Assembly: GCA_021787435.1 (NCBI GenBank)
Contig: JAJYLY010000012.1
Location: forward strand, 1 to 64,000
DNA from: Pseudomonadota bacterium
GTDB taxonomy: Bacteria > Pseudomonadota > Gammaproteobacteria > Burkholderiales > Gallionellaceae
Direction of reading: 5' to 3'
Length of the DNA: 64,000 bases
In this document: piece by piece, positions 7,924 to 16,307 of the stretch
Layout: every line of letters begins with the position of its first letter
Numbering within the stretch: position 1 is the first letter of the stretch
Made by a program: the position numbers and the translations under genes
The notes under the pieces: model-generated
The model's database searches: none
What the model was told of the DNA's origin: nothing
What the model saw: the letters and a program-made list of their open reading frames with translations, nothing else

Positions 7924-9228
7924 CTAATCCCAGCAAGCTTGCTGCGCCAGCGATTTGCAGATTTCAGCAAACAAAGGCCGCGCTTCGACATTTTCCTGCA
8001 TGCAACTGCGTTGCAATTCCCATAGCACTTCAGGGACAGGTGCCGTGCAGCGCGCCAGCAACTCTTCCAAAAGACAGGCAAAAGCGCGCACCTCGATGCG
8101 CCTTAGTTTATCTGCCTGTCTTCCAGCAGGAATAAATGAAGCTGCGCCAAAATCGCCAAGCACGCAATCTCGCCGCTTATCCCACATCAGGTTATGCGCA
8201 TACACATCGCCATGCATGATGCCTTGTGCATGCAGGTGCTCCAACGCAGCAGCAACGCCGCGTGCGATCGCCAGCGCGCATTCCAAAGAAAAACCAGTTT
8301 CGGCAGAATAAATGTCGCGCGTACAGGATTCCAGACTGGGCGGCCCGGCAAGACTGGCGAAGCTTTCATCCACCAGAGGCATCACCAAACCCGAGGCATT
8401 TTCAGGATGACCGATTATTTTCCCTGTTGCTGAGATCAGGTTGGGATGAGTACCTGCCGCAAGGCAAGCAGCTTCTTCACTGCGCGGCAATCCATCGCTG
8501 GTCACCTCACCCTTGAAAAGCTTGACGGCAACCGGCATTACACCATCCGGCGCCTGCCAGTCTGCCTTGTGTATGACGCCGGACGCGCCTTCGCCCAGCT
8601 TGTGCTGCAAATCAAGCTCATGCCAGCTTATCTTACTGACTGCAAGCTTCGATGCCTTTTCAATTGCATCCGAAAAGGGATTGCCTGCATAGGCCAGCCA
8701 CGAAAGACGCGGCAAGGAAAACAGCCAGTCTGGCAGCGCTTCTAAACGGTTCGCGGAGATACGCAGCAATTCCAACTGCTGGCATTCCGCCATCTCATCG
8801 GGCAAATGTTGCAACCGGTTGCCTGCCAGCATGAGTTTCTGCAATCGGCTGCACTGCCCTAACTGACCGGGCATTTCTTCGAGTTCATTGTCGGTGAGGA
8901 TCAGCCAGCGCAGTGCAGCAGGCAGTGAACTTGCCGGCAAGTATTTTATCCTGTTGGCCTTGAAACCCACCATCTCCAGCCGCTGACAGTTCCCCAGCAC
9001 CTCAGGCAGATGCGTAAAGTGGTTATCCGAACAGAAGATCACCCGCAACTTTGACAGGCGCGGCAGATCATTCGGCAGGTCAGTCAATGCATTTCCGGAG
9101 AGATTCAGTATCTCGAGTGAGTCTGCAAGATCATAAATCTCCTCGGGAAATTGCGTCAGGTTGAAGGATAAATCAAGCCGCCTGATGCCGGCCAACTTGC
9201 CACTTTTCAACTGCGAGAGTGTGTCCAT
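7924..9228 (-). CDS. Leucine-rich-repeat protein kinase-like protein
   Basis: A 434-residue soluble protein with two modules. Residues ~15-190 are about seven 23-residue leucine-rich repeats of the bacterial/plant type (LxxLxLSGNxLTDLPxxLPxL, LxxLMLAGNRLQHLPDEM). Residues ~205-425 are a protein-kinase-like domain with P-loop LGEGASGVIHKA, VAVK lysine, the catalytic loop MHGDVYAHN (about 338-346) and the metal-binding DFG (about 357-360). The HGDxxxHN loop lacks the Arg of eukaryotic HRD. No membrane segment is seen. The ATG at 9228 overlaps the stop of the upstream amidotransferase (TGATG), so translation is coupled. Substrate unknown. Confidence 0.85.
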   Translation of the reverse strand: MDTLSQLKSGKLAGIRRLDLSFNLTQFPEEIYDLADSLEILNLSGNALTDLPNDLPRLSKLRVIFCSDNHFTHLPEVLGNCQRLEMVGFKANRIKYLPASSLPAALRWLILTDNELEEMPGQLGQCSRLQKLMLAGNRLQHLPDEMAECQQLELLRISANRLEALPDWLFSLPRLSWLAYAGNPFSDAIEKASKLAVSKISWHELDLQHKLGEGASGVIHKADWQAPDGVMPVAVKLFKGEVTSDGLPRSEEAACLAAGTHPNLISATGKIIGHPENASGLVMPLVDESFASLAGPPSLESCTRDIYSAETGFSLECALAIARGVAAALEHLHAQGIMHGDVYAHNLMWDKRRDCVLGDFGAASFIPAGRQADKLRRIEVRAFACLLEELLARCTAPVPEVLWELQRSCMQENVEARPLFAEICKSLAQQACWD

Positions 9229-9935
9229 CAAGGCACAAGGCCGGCAAGCCAGTGCGTATAAAGCTGTTCGGCGGCTTCATGCAGATGCGGCAGTTTTTCA
9301 GCTAACCGATGATGCATCTCATCCGGCGTCTGCACCGCAGGGCTGCCCATCGCAGCAGCGATTTCATCCGCGCCCACAACGCACCATGAAGAAATCATAT
9401 CCGGCATCATCTCGACGTGGCATTGCAGCGCGAGGTGCTTTCCTATCGCATAGCCCTGATTGACGCAGTGCTCGCTCGAAAGTAGATGAATTGCGCCTTC
9501 AGGCAGAGCGAAAGTTTCACCATGCCAGTGAAAGGCATCGAAAGTTTTGATATCGCCGAACCAGCTGCGCGCGGTTTTATTGTCGGCAACCTGCACCTTG
9601 CCCCAGCCGATTTCCTTCACCTTGTTTTTCGACACCCCTGCGCCAAGCGCTTTCGACACGAGCTGGCCGCCCAGGCAATGGCCAAGCACAGGCACATTTC
9701 CCGAGACTGCCTTGCGGATCAGGTCAAGTTCCTGTCTTATCCAGAGCAGATCGTCATTAACGCTCATCGGCCCGCCCATGAATGCGAGGCCCGAGAAATC
9801 CGCTATCGACCGTGGTATCGCCTCCCCCATGTCGACTGTGATCAGCCGCCAAGGTATATGATGCTCATCCAGGAATTCGGCGAGGTATCCCGGACCTTCG
9901 GTGACTGCATGACGAAAAATGGCGACAGGGCGCAT
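9228..9935 (-). CDS. Class I glutamine amidotransferase (GMP synthase-like)
   Basis: A 235-residue stand-alone glutamine amidotransferase domain. The triad is intact: nucleophile Cys in VLGHCLGGQL, and His and Glu in CHVEM. LAFMGGPMSVND supplies the oxyanion strand. It resembles the GuaA N-terminal domain and YfeJ-type stand-alone proteins and has no synthetase domain. It probably hydrolyses glutamine or a gamma-glutamyl compound; the ammonia acceptor is unknown. It sits first in a two-gene unit with the LRR kinase (one-base overlap), the most interesting point of its context. folE2 lies 77 bases upstream on the same strand. Confidence 0.85.
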   Translation of the reverse strand: MRPVAIFRHAVTEGPGYLAEFLDEHHIPWRLITVDMGEAIPRSIADFSGLAFMGGPMSVNDDLLWIRQELDLIRKAVSGNVPVLGHCLGGQLVSKALGAGVSKNKVKEIGWGKVQVADNKTARSWFGDIKTFDAFHWHGETFALPEGAIHLLSSEHCVNQGYAIGKHLALQCHVEMMPDMISSWCVVGADEIAAAMGSPAVQTPDEMHHRLAEKLPHLHEAAEQLYTHWLAGLVP

Positions 9936-9942
9936 GGTGAAT

Positions 9943-10013
9943 GCAGGATACAGGATTCAGCTAAAAGTCAGAAGTGGCGTACCGTGTTTACTTGATCCTG
10001 AATCCTGCGTCCT
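9943..10013. repeat. Inverted repeat of GGATT-type units
   Basis: Left arm GCAGGATACAGGATTCAG (9943-9960) and right arm CTGAATCCTGCGTCCT (9998-10013) are complementary over 14 of 16 positions, with a 37-base loop. It fills the gap between folE2 and the amidotransferase. Similar GGATT-rich units occur in other gaps of this window (5056-5072 with 5109-5131, and 21741-21753), so this looks like a family of intergenic repeats rather than a simple terminator. Confidence 0.5.
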
Positions 10014-10810
10014 CAATCCTGTTTTTTATCCCGCTCGATCAGAGCATAGGCTGAATGGTTATGTATCGATTCAAAATTCTCCGACTCGACGACGTATGAA
10101 TCGATGCGCTCGTCCGCATTGAGCACGGCAGCAACGTCGCGCACCATATCCTCGACAAACTTGGGATTGTCATAGGCGCGTTCGGTGACATACTTTTCGT
10201 CGGGACGCTTCAAAAGACCGTACAATTCGCAGGATGCCTGCTCTTCTGCGATGCGTACCACATCCTCGATCCACACAAAGCTGTTGGTACAAAGCGTGAT
10301 CGTCACATGGGAACGCTGGTTGTGCGCGCCGCGATCGGATATCTTCTTCGAGCAGGGACAAAGACTGGTCACAGGAACCAGGACCTTCATCGTGATGCGT
10401 GCTCTGCCTTCCTTCATTTCTCCGACCAGCGTGACATCGTAGTCGAGCAGGCTCTGTACGCCGGATATCGGCGCAGTCTTGTTGACAAAATACGGAAATG
10501 TCATTTCGATATAGCCTGATTCCGCCTCCAGCCTCTCCACCATCTCGCGCAGTATGCTCTCGTAGGACTCCACGGAAATTTCGCGTTCATGCCGATTGAG
10601 AATCTCGACAAAGCGCGACATGTGTGTGCCCTTGAAATTGTGCGGCAGGTGCACATACATGTTGAAGGTCGCAATGGTGTGCTGCACACCGACGCTTTTG
10701 TCTCGCACCTTGACCGGATGGCGTATGCCTTTGATGCCGACACGGTTGATCGCGATCTGTCGCAAATCTGCCGAACTTTGCACATCGGCGATGGGTGTTG
10801 GTTTATTCAT
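10013..10810 (-). CDS. folE2: GTP cyclohydrolase FolE2
   Basis: A 265-residue type IB GTP cyclohydrolase, converting GTP to dihydroneopterin triphosphate for folate synthesis. The family signature is clear: [11 protein letters not shown] near residue 24, [19 protein letters not shown] near 50, the active-site Cys in [14 protein letters not shown] near 150 and the RSHVTI strand after it. FolE2 uses a broader set of metals than zinc-only FolE and is often induced under zinc limitation; no Zur box is evident here. It follows dxs by 54 bases on the same strand and could share its transcript. Confidence 0.95.
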   Translation of the reverse strand: MNKPTPIADVQSSADLRQIAINRVGIKGIRHPVKVRDKSVGVQHTIATFNMYVHLPHNFKGTHMSRFVEILNRHEREISVESYESILREMVERLEAESGYIEMTFPYFVNKTAPISGVQSLLDYDVTLVGEMKEGRARITMKVLVPVTSLCPCSKKISDRGAHNQRSHVTITLCTNSFVWIEDVVRIAEEQASCELYGLLKRPDEKYVTERAYDNPKFVEDMVRDVAAVLNADERIDSYVVESENFESIHNHSAYALIERDKKQD

Positions 10811-10864
10811 GATGCACTCTCTATCAATTTATGGTGAACGAGATTATAACCAATTCCGACAAAA

Positions 10865-12700
10865 TTACTTGGTTATTTTTTGATTTATTGCAGCGGCAAT
10901 GCCCGCGGCATTCAGACCGCAGTCAGCCAGCATCTGTGCTGACTCGCCCTGTTCAATGAATCTGTCCGGCAAACCCAGATGCAGCAATTCAATTCCAGAA
11001 AGGCATTCAGCAACCGCGCTGCCCGCGCCGCCTTGCACCACATTTTCCTCTATCGTGACCAGGAGCTCATGGGTGGCAGCCATACGCATGATAAGTTCAA
11101 CATCCATGGGCTTGACGAAACGCATGTTCACCACTGTCGCATCAAGCAGCTCACCTGCTTCAAGCGCTGCCTTCAGCATCGAACCGAATGCCAGTATCGC
11201 TACCTTCTTTCCTTCCCGACGCACCTCGCCGCGTCCGACAGGCAATGCCTGCATCTCTTGCTGCACAAGAACCCCGGGCCCCATGCCGCGCGGATATCGC
11301 ACAGCAACAGGCGAGTCGAGCGTGATCGCGGTGTACAGCATCTGCCTACATTCATTCTCGTCTGCTGGCGTCATCAGCGTGATATTTGGAATGCAGCGCA
11401 TGAAAGACAAATCGAAGCTGCCCGCATGGGTCGCTCCATCCGCACCCACCAGCCCCCCGCGGTCTATCGCAAGCACTACAGGCAGACTCTGGATCGCGAT
11501 ATCGTGTATCAATTGGTCATAGGCGCGCTGCAGAAAAGTCGAATAGATCGCCACCACCGGCTTGTATCCATCGCAGGCAAGCCCTGCCGCAAAGGTTAGC
11601 GCATGCTGCTCGGCGATACCCACATCGAAATAGCGCTCGGGATATCTTGCTGCGAAATCGGTCAGGCCAGAGCCTTCACACATCGCCGGAGTGATGCCTA
11701 CCACCCTCTCATCCCTCTTTGCGATATCGCAAAGCCATTGCCCGAATACCTGGGTATAAGTCGGCCGCACTACTTGTTTTTCGACAGCTGCGGCTATGCC
11801 CTGGTTTCTGTCGAACTTGCCCACGCCGTGATAAAGCAGGCAGTCTTCTTCCGCCAGCGCATAACCCTTGCCTTTTTGCGTGACCACATGCAGGAACTGC
11901 GGGCCTTCTAGCTTGCGTATATTGCTTAAGGTCTCAATCAGCGCATTCAGGTCATGCCCGTCGATAGGGCCAATATAGTTGAAACCGAATTCTTCGAACA
12001 AGGTGCTGGGTGTCACCATGCCCTTGACATGTTCCTCGGCACGCTTGGCAAACTCGAGAAACGGGCCCTTCAGCACCTTCTCGCTGCCGCGCCTCATCGC
12101 CGCATAAAATCGTCCTGACATCAGCCTTGCCAGATAATTGTTCAGCGCGCCGACCGGACGAGAAATGGACATGTCGTTGTCGTTCAAGATCACAAGGACA
12201 TTGGCGTTCATAGCGCCTGCATTGTTCAGCGCCTCGAAAGCCATTCCTCCCGTCATCGCGCCATCGCCGATGATTGCCACCGCGCGCCTTGCAGCGCCCG
12301 ACAGCTGCGCTGCAACCGCCATCCCCAAGGCTGCCGAGATCGACGTGCTTGAATGCCCGGTGCCGAAAGTGTCATAGGGGCTTTCCTCGCGCTTTGGGAA
12401 ACCTGCGATCCCGCCAGCCATGCGCAAAGTTTTCATCGCATCTCGGCGACCTGTGAGTATCTTGTGTACATAAGTCTGGTGCCCGACGTCCCACACCAGC
12501 CTGTCTTCGGGCGTGTCATAGACGTAATGCAACGCAATGGTGAGTTCGACTGTACCGAGGTTGGAGGACAGATGACCGCCAGTCTTGCTGACTGATTCGA
12601 TCAGAAACTCGCGCAATTCCCTTGCCAGCTGTGGCAATTGCTCGCGTTGCAACTTGCGCAGCTCTTCGGGATTGTTGACGGTGTTGAGCAATGAGTACAT
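10865..12700 (-). CDS. dxs: 1-deoxy-D-xylulose-5-phosphate synthase
   Basis: Thiamin diphosphate enzyme joining pyruvate and glyceraldehyde 3-phosphate, the first step of the MEP isoprenoid pathway. At 611 residues it is of normal length. Visible motifs include the [15 protein letters not shown] segment near residue 72, the ThDP/metal site [16 protein letters not shown] near 143, the transketolase motif with [14 protein letters not shown] near 365 and [13 protein letters not shown] near 420. Its ATG overlaps the ispA stop (TGATG), so the two are coupled. Together with ispA it supplies farnesyl diphosphate for quinones, hopanoids and undecaprenol. Confidence 0.97.
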   Translation of the reverse strand: MYSLLNTVNNPEELRKLQREQLPQLARELREFLIESVSKTGGHLSSNLGTVELTIALHYVYDTPEDRLVWDVGHQTYVHKILTGRRDAMKTLRMAGGIAGFPKREESPYDTFGTGHSSTSISAALGMAVAAQLSGAARRAVAIIGDGAMTGGMAFEALNNAGAMNANVLVILNDNDMSISRPVGALNNYLARLMSGRFYAAMRRGSEKVLKGPFLEFAKRAEEHVKGMVTPSTLFEEFGFNYIGPIDGHDLNALIETLSNIRKLEGPQFLHVVTQKGKGYALAEEDCLLYHGVGKFDRNQGIAAAVEKQVVRPTYTQVFGQWLCDIAKRDERVVGITPAMCEGSGLTDFAARYPERYFDVGIAEQHALTFAAGLACDGYKPVVAIYSTFLQRAYDQLIHDIAIQSLPVVLAIDRGGLVGADGATHAGSFDLSFMRCIPNITLMTPADENECRQMLYTAITLDSPVAVRYPRGMGPGVLVQQEMQALPVGRGEVRREGKKVAILAFGSMLKAALEAGELLDATVVNMRFVKPMDVELIMRMAATHELLVTIEENVVQGGAGSAVAECLSGIELLHLGLPDRFIEQGESAQMLADCGLNAAGIAAAINQKITK

Positions 12701-13590
12701 CAGAACTTTCTTAACACGATGAAATCGGCAAGTTCCCGCAGGCGCCCTGCCTCGGCGCCGAATTTCGCCAGTGCTTCCAGCGCTTCCTGATGCAAGTTCT
12801 TCGCCATCTCGCGCGCAGCATGAATGCCCATCAGCGTGACATAAGTCGGCTTGCCGTAGTCAGCATCCTTGCCCGCCGTCTTGCCGAGCGTTGCAGTGTC
12901 TTCGGATGCATCGAGCACATCGTCGACGACCTGAAATGCAAGCCCCACGCATTTTCCGAAGTGATCAAGCAGCGCCAACTGATCCGGGCTTACCTTGCCG
13001 CACTGCGCGCCCAAGAGCACCGCTGCGCGTATCAGCGCGCCGGTCTTGTGTATGTGCATGAATTCGAGTTCCGGCTGCAACAGTTGCTTGCCCACGCTCT
13101 CAAGGTCTATCGCCTGCCCGCCCGCCATGCCACGCGAACCGGAAGCTTCCGCAAGCAGCCTGATCATCCCGAGCTGCCGCACAGGCTCATCGCAAAGCGG
13201 ATGCTCGGCCATCAACTGAAAGGCCAGCGTTTGCAGGCTGTCTCCGACCAGCAACGCCGTCGCCTCATCATATTGCACATGGCAGGTCGGCTTGCCGCGG
13301 CGCAATACATCGTCGTCCATGCAGGGCATATCGTCGTGCACCAAGGAATAGGCATGTATCAGTTCGACTGCGGCCGCCGCGATATTCACACGCGCAACAT
13401 CCGCACCGGCAAATTCACCTGCCGCAAATGCCAGCAAGGGGCGTACGCGCTTGCCGCCATCCAGCACCGAGTAACGCATCGCCTGATGCAGGCGCTTGGG
13501 CGCTATGTCGGGTTGCGGCAGTGCATTGCGCAGCACATCCTCGAATCCGGATTGATGCGCCGTCATCCAGGCAGAAAAGTCCGCGCGCAT
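12700..13590 (-). CDS. ispA: Farnesyl diphosphate synthase (short-chain prenyltransferase)
   Basis: Condenses dimethylallyl and geranyl diphosphate with isopentenyl diphosphate. The 296-residue protein carries the first Asp-rich motif DDMPCMDDD followed by RRGKPTCH (about residue 85) and the second, FQVVDDVLD (about 225). Lysine/arginine substrate motifs such as [12 protein letters not shown] near 46 are in place. The start is the ATG at 13590, overlapping the xseB stop; a GTG one codon upstream is possible. Middle gene of xseB-ispA-dxs, the standard proteobacterial order. Confidence 0.95.
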   Translation of the reverse strand: MRADFSAWMTAHQSGFEDVLRNALPQPDIAPKRLHQAMRYSVLDGGKRVRPLLAFAAGEFAGADVARVNIAAAAVELIHAYSLVHDDMPCMDDDVLRRGKPTCHVQYDEATALLVGDSLQTLAFQLMAEHPLCDEPVRQLGMIRLLAEASGSRGMAGGQAIDLESVGKQLLQPELEFMHIHKTGALIRAAVLLGAQCGKVSPDQLALLDHFGKCVGLAFQVVDDVLDASEDTATLGKTAGKDADYGKPTYVTLMGIHAAREMAKNLHQEALEALAKFGAEAGRLRELADFIVLRKF

Positions 13591-13823
13591 CACGAAGCAT
13601 CACCCGTGGACAAATCTTTCAGCACGCCCTCTTCCAGCACACGCACCTGCTGCTGCGCATCCTCAAGGCGTCCGCGGCAGAATGTCAGCAGCTCGGCGCC
13701 TCGTTTATATGCAGCCAGCGATTCTTCCAGTGACAGCTTCCCCGCTTCCATGTCCGCGACGATCTGTTCAAGCTCGGCCATCGCCGATTCGTAGCCCGCA
13801 GGCTTCTGGGATTTTCCGGTCAT
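13590..13823 (-). CDS. xseB: Exodeoxyribonuclease VII small subunit
   Basis: A ~77-residue helical subunit that several-fold decorates XseA to form exonuclease VII, a single-strand DNase. The core pattern SAMAELEQIVADMEAGKLSL followed by EESLAAYKRGAELL is diagnostic of XseB. I chose the ATG at 13823 because AGAAG lies upstream and the length matches the family; ATG 13856 or TTG 13865 would add 11-14 residues. It opens the xseB-ispA-dxs operon and is divergent from the Rieske oxygenase gene. Confidence 0.9.
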   Translation of the reverse strand: MTGKSQKPAGYESAMAELEQIVADMEAGKLSLEESLAAYKRGAELLTFCRGRLEDAQQQVRVLEEGVLKDLSTGDAS

Positions 13824-13901
13824 TTCGGTCTTCTGCAATAAATTCTGAAGCGTCATTTTACCCAACGCTTACTGTCAGGGCCAATTTTTGTTGCCCTTGC
13901 T

Positions 13902-13923
13902 GCTGATTTGGGGGAAAATCAGC
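13902..13923. promoter_or_regulatory. Palindrome between divergent xseB and Rieske genes
   Basis: A perfect 8-bp inverted repeat, GCTGATTT-GGGGGA-AAATCAGC, centred in the 134-bp gap between the xseB start (13823) and the Rieske gene start (13958). A G-rich six-base loop and no T run argue against a terminator. It could be an operator shared by both promoters, or an RNA hairpin. Function is inference. Confidence 0.35.
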
Positions 13924-13957
13924 CCCTTTACTGCAACGAACGAAGGATGATGTAGGT

Positions 13958-15058
13958 TTGTCCAATATCGCTAACCCAATCCAACTCGCACAGCTCAAGG
14001 TTCAACCGCCGCTTGCCTGGTATTTCGACCCCAAGGTACTGGAGCTTGAACAGCGCGTGTTGTTTGACAACGGTCCCGGCTATGTCGGCCATGAACTAAT
14101 GGTGCCCAGCATGGGCGACTACCAGGTGCTGCGCAATGATGCACAGATGCTGGTGCGCAACAACAACGGCGTTGAGCTGCTTTCCAACATCTGCCGCCAT
14201 CGTCAGGCCACCATGCTGACAGGCCGCGGCAATGCGCAGCACATCGTCTGTCCTCTGCATCGCTGGACCTACAAGACAGACGGCGAATTGCTGGGCGCAC
14301 CACATTTCCCGGAAAACCCCTGCCTGCACCTTTCCAAGTCACCATTGCAAAACTGGAACGGCATGCTGTTCTCGGGCAAGCGCGACATCGCGAAGGATCT
14401 GGCCCATGTCGGCGTGATGAAAGACCTGGATTTTTCCGGCTACATGCTGGATCGCGTGCAGGTGGATGAGTATGCCTTCAACTGGAAGACCTTCATCGAG
14501 GTCTACCTCGAAGACTACCACGTCGTGCCCTTTCATCCCGGGCTTGGCAATTTCGTGGACTGCGACGATCTGAAATGGGAGTTCGGCGAACAATACAGCG
14601 TACAGACGGTCGGCATCAGAAACGCATTGAAGCGCGTCGGAAGCCCCGCCTATGGAGATTGGCAGGAACAGGTGCTGCGCTACCACAACGGCAAGCTGCC
14701 CAAATACGGTGCGATCTGGCTGACCTATTACCCCAACATCATGGTCGAATGGTATCCCGGCACGCTGGTGATCAGCACACTGGTGCCGCGCGGCCCCGAG
14801 GCCTGCACTAACATCGTCGAATTCTATTACCTTGAAGACATCGTGCTGTTCGAACGAGAATATGTCGAGGCCGAACAGAAGGCATACAACGAAACCGCAG
14901 TCGAGGACGACATCATCTGCCTGCGCATGCATCAGGGGCGAAAATCGCTGTATCAGCGCGGCATCGAAGAGCACGGCCCATACCAGTCGCCCACCGAAGA
15001 TGGCATGCTGCACTTTCACGAATATCTGCGCCGCAACCTTGCGCCACACCTGAAATGA
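13958..15058 (+). CDS. Rieske non-heme iron oxygenase, alpha-subunit type
   Basis: A 366-residue aromatic-ring-hydroxylating dioxygenase-type alpha subunit. The Rieske [2Fe-2S] ligands are C-x-H in NICRHRQAT (about residue 80) and C-x2-H in VCPLHRW (about 100). The mononuclear iron site follows in the SRPBCC domain, with YLEDYHVVPFHPGL near 183-196 supplying two His, and a carboxylate expected further on. The start is TTG at 13958 with AAGGA ten bases upstream. No beta subunit or reductase gene is adjacent. Orthologues sit divergent from xseB-ispA-dxs in many betaproteobacteria; the substrate is unknown, and a hydrophobic compound is only a guess. Confidence 0.85.
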   Translation: MSNIANPIQLAQLKVQPPLAWYFDPKVLELEQRVLFDNGPGYVGHELMVPSMGDYQVLRNDAQMLVRNNNGVELLSNICRHRQATMLTGRGNAQHIVCPLHRWTYKTDGELLGAPHFPENPCLHLSKSPLQNWNGMLFSGKRDIAKDLAHVGVMKDLDFSGYMLDRVQVDEYAFNWKTFIEVYLEDYHVVPFHPGLGNFVDCDDLKWEFGEQYSVQTVGIRNALKRVGSPAYGDWQEQVLRYHNGKLPKYGAIWLTYYPNIMVEWYPGTLVISTLVPRGPEACTNIVEFYYLEDIVLFEREYVEAEQKAYNETAVEDDIICLRMHQGRKSLYQRGIEEHGPYQSPTEDGMLHFHEYLRRNLAPHLK

Positions 15059-15110
15059 CGTATTCCGCTGGCGATATGCTAAGCTATCCGGAAAAGCCAA
15101 GGGAGGTAAA

Positions 15111-15458
15111 ATGATCACCATCGAACAAACCGAAAACCTCGTCAATGCAGCCGTGATCGGCGAATTCACGCTTTCCGACCTGAAAGAATTCGAGGATCAG
15201 TCGCTATACAAGCTCGACTTCCCCGGCAAGCTCAACCTGCTGTTCGACCTGCGCGCGATGATAGGCTACACCATCGATGTCGCCTGGGAGGAAATCAAGT
15301 TCTTCGGACGCGAGCACAATCACGACTTCACAAAAATCGCCGTGGTCACCGACAGAAGGTGGCTCACCTGGCAGGCATGGATATCCCGCCTGTTCATCGA
15401 CGCCGAAATCCGCGTCTTCACGGATTACGAGGAAGCTAACTCCTGGGTGCAAAGCTGA
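15111..15458 (+). CDS. SpoIIAA/STAS-like protein
   Basis: A 115-residue single-domain protein of the SpoIIAA-like (DUF3478) group. It has the alternating beta/alpha pattern of a STAS-type fold: VIGEFTLSDLKEFED, then LNLLFDLRAMIGYTIDVAWE and IAVVTDRRWLTWQAWISRLF. The last helix region ends in TDYEEANSWVQ. The serine phosphorylated in true anti-sigma antagonists is not apparent. There is AGGGAGG just upstream of the ATG. It is 52 bases after the Rieske gene, so may be co-transcribed. Members of this group are thought to bind lipids or other hydrophobic ligands; here the role is unknown. Confidence 0.82.
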   Translation: MITIEQTENLVNAAVIGEFTLSDLKEFEDQSLYKLDFPGKLNLLFDLRAMIGYTIDVAWEEIKFFGREHNHDFTKIAVVTDRRWLTWQAWISRLFIDAEIRVFTDYEEANSWVQS

Positions 15459-15461
15459 CCT

Positions 15462-16160
15462 TCACCAAGGGATTTCGCGCCCCGCATAGTCCAGGAATTT
15501 TCCAGAATCAGACAGCCTCAAGTCGTCTATCACCTGCCTCATGCCGGATACGCTCTGCTCCGCGGTGATGGACGCATTGGGTCCGCCCATGTCCGTCCTG
15601 ACCCAACCGGGATGAAAGACCACCGAAATGATGCCGACAGCCTTCAGGTCGATGGCAAGACTCTTGACCACCATGTTGAGCGCAGCCTTGCTGGAGCGAT
15701 ACAGATAGCTCCCCCCGCTGCTATTGTCCGAGACACTGCCCATGATGCTGCTCATGCTCACGATGCTTTTCATATTGCTACGCGAGACTTGCGCCGCAAA
15801 CGCTTCGGCCATCTTGACCGGCGCCATCGTGTTGATGCGAAACACCCTGGCCCATTCATCGTAATCGGTATGTGAAAAACCCTTCGTATCGTTATCCGAA
15901 TAGACGCCCGCGTTGTTGATCAAAAGGTCTATGGATTCATCGGCAAGTGCACTGGATAATTTTCCAATCTCTGCATGATCTTCGACATCGAGCCGCCATA
16001 TTTGAATTCGCCCAGGATATTTCGCCGCCAACCCGTTAAGCTGAGTGGATGTTTCGGGATGACGAGTGCAGGCCAGAACATTCCAGCCGCTTGCCGCATA
16101 CTGCCTTGAAAACTCCAGCCCTATCCCGCGGTTGGCGCCTGTGATCAATGTGGTATTCAT
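15462..16160 (-). CDS. Short-chain dehydrogenase/reductase
   Basis: A 232-residue classical SDR: cofactor loop TGANRGIG at residues 7-14, structural NNAG near 87, catalytic Ser in VSMSSIMG near 139 and YxxxK as YLYRSSKAAL near 154-158. ACTRHPE after the second strand has a basic residue at the position that often favours NADP(H). AAGGAGGT precedes the ATG. It converges on the SpoIIAA-like gene with only three bases between stops. Substrate unknown; members near this sequence resemble C-factor/carbonyl reductase proteins. Confidence 0.88.
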   Translation of the reverse strand: MNTTLITGANRGIGLEFSRQYAASGWNVLACTRHPETSTQLNGLAAKYPGRIQIWRLDVEDHAEIGKLSSALADESIDLLINNAGVYSDNDTKGFSHTDYDEWARVFRINTMAPVKMAEAFAAQVSRSNMKSIVSMSSIMGSVSDNSSGGSYLYRSSKAALNMVVKSLAIDLKAVGIISVVFHPGWVRTDMGGPNASITAEQSVSGMRQVIDDLRLSDSGKFLDYAGREIPW

Positions 16161-16244
16161 TGCAGACCTCCTTCAAGTCGATCGAATAAACATTCTAACC
16201 CATCTCCCGGAGCACGATGCCGTGCTCTGAGCGCCACGATTTTT

Positions 16245-16273
16245 TTAACAACTTGCGCGAACTGCCCTATACT
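16245..16273 (+). promoter_or_regulatory. Sigma-70 promoter of the ABC exporter gene
   Basis: TTAACA (16245-16250, 5 of 6) and TATACT (16268-16273, 5 of 6) separated by 17 bases, with expected transcription start near 16281 and the start codon at 16308. Spacing is ideal and no other gene is in a position to use it. Confidence 0.6.
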
Positions 16274-16307
16274 GTGATGTTCAATCTCAGTTGCGGCCGA
16301 ATTCATC

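Noticed and set aside
10979..11599. Plus-strand frames of ~206 residues across dxs
   Set aside because: Antisense to dxs, which has all family motifs; no start signal.
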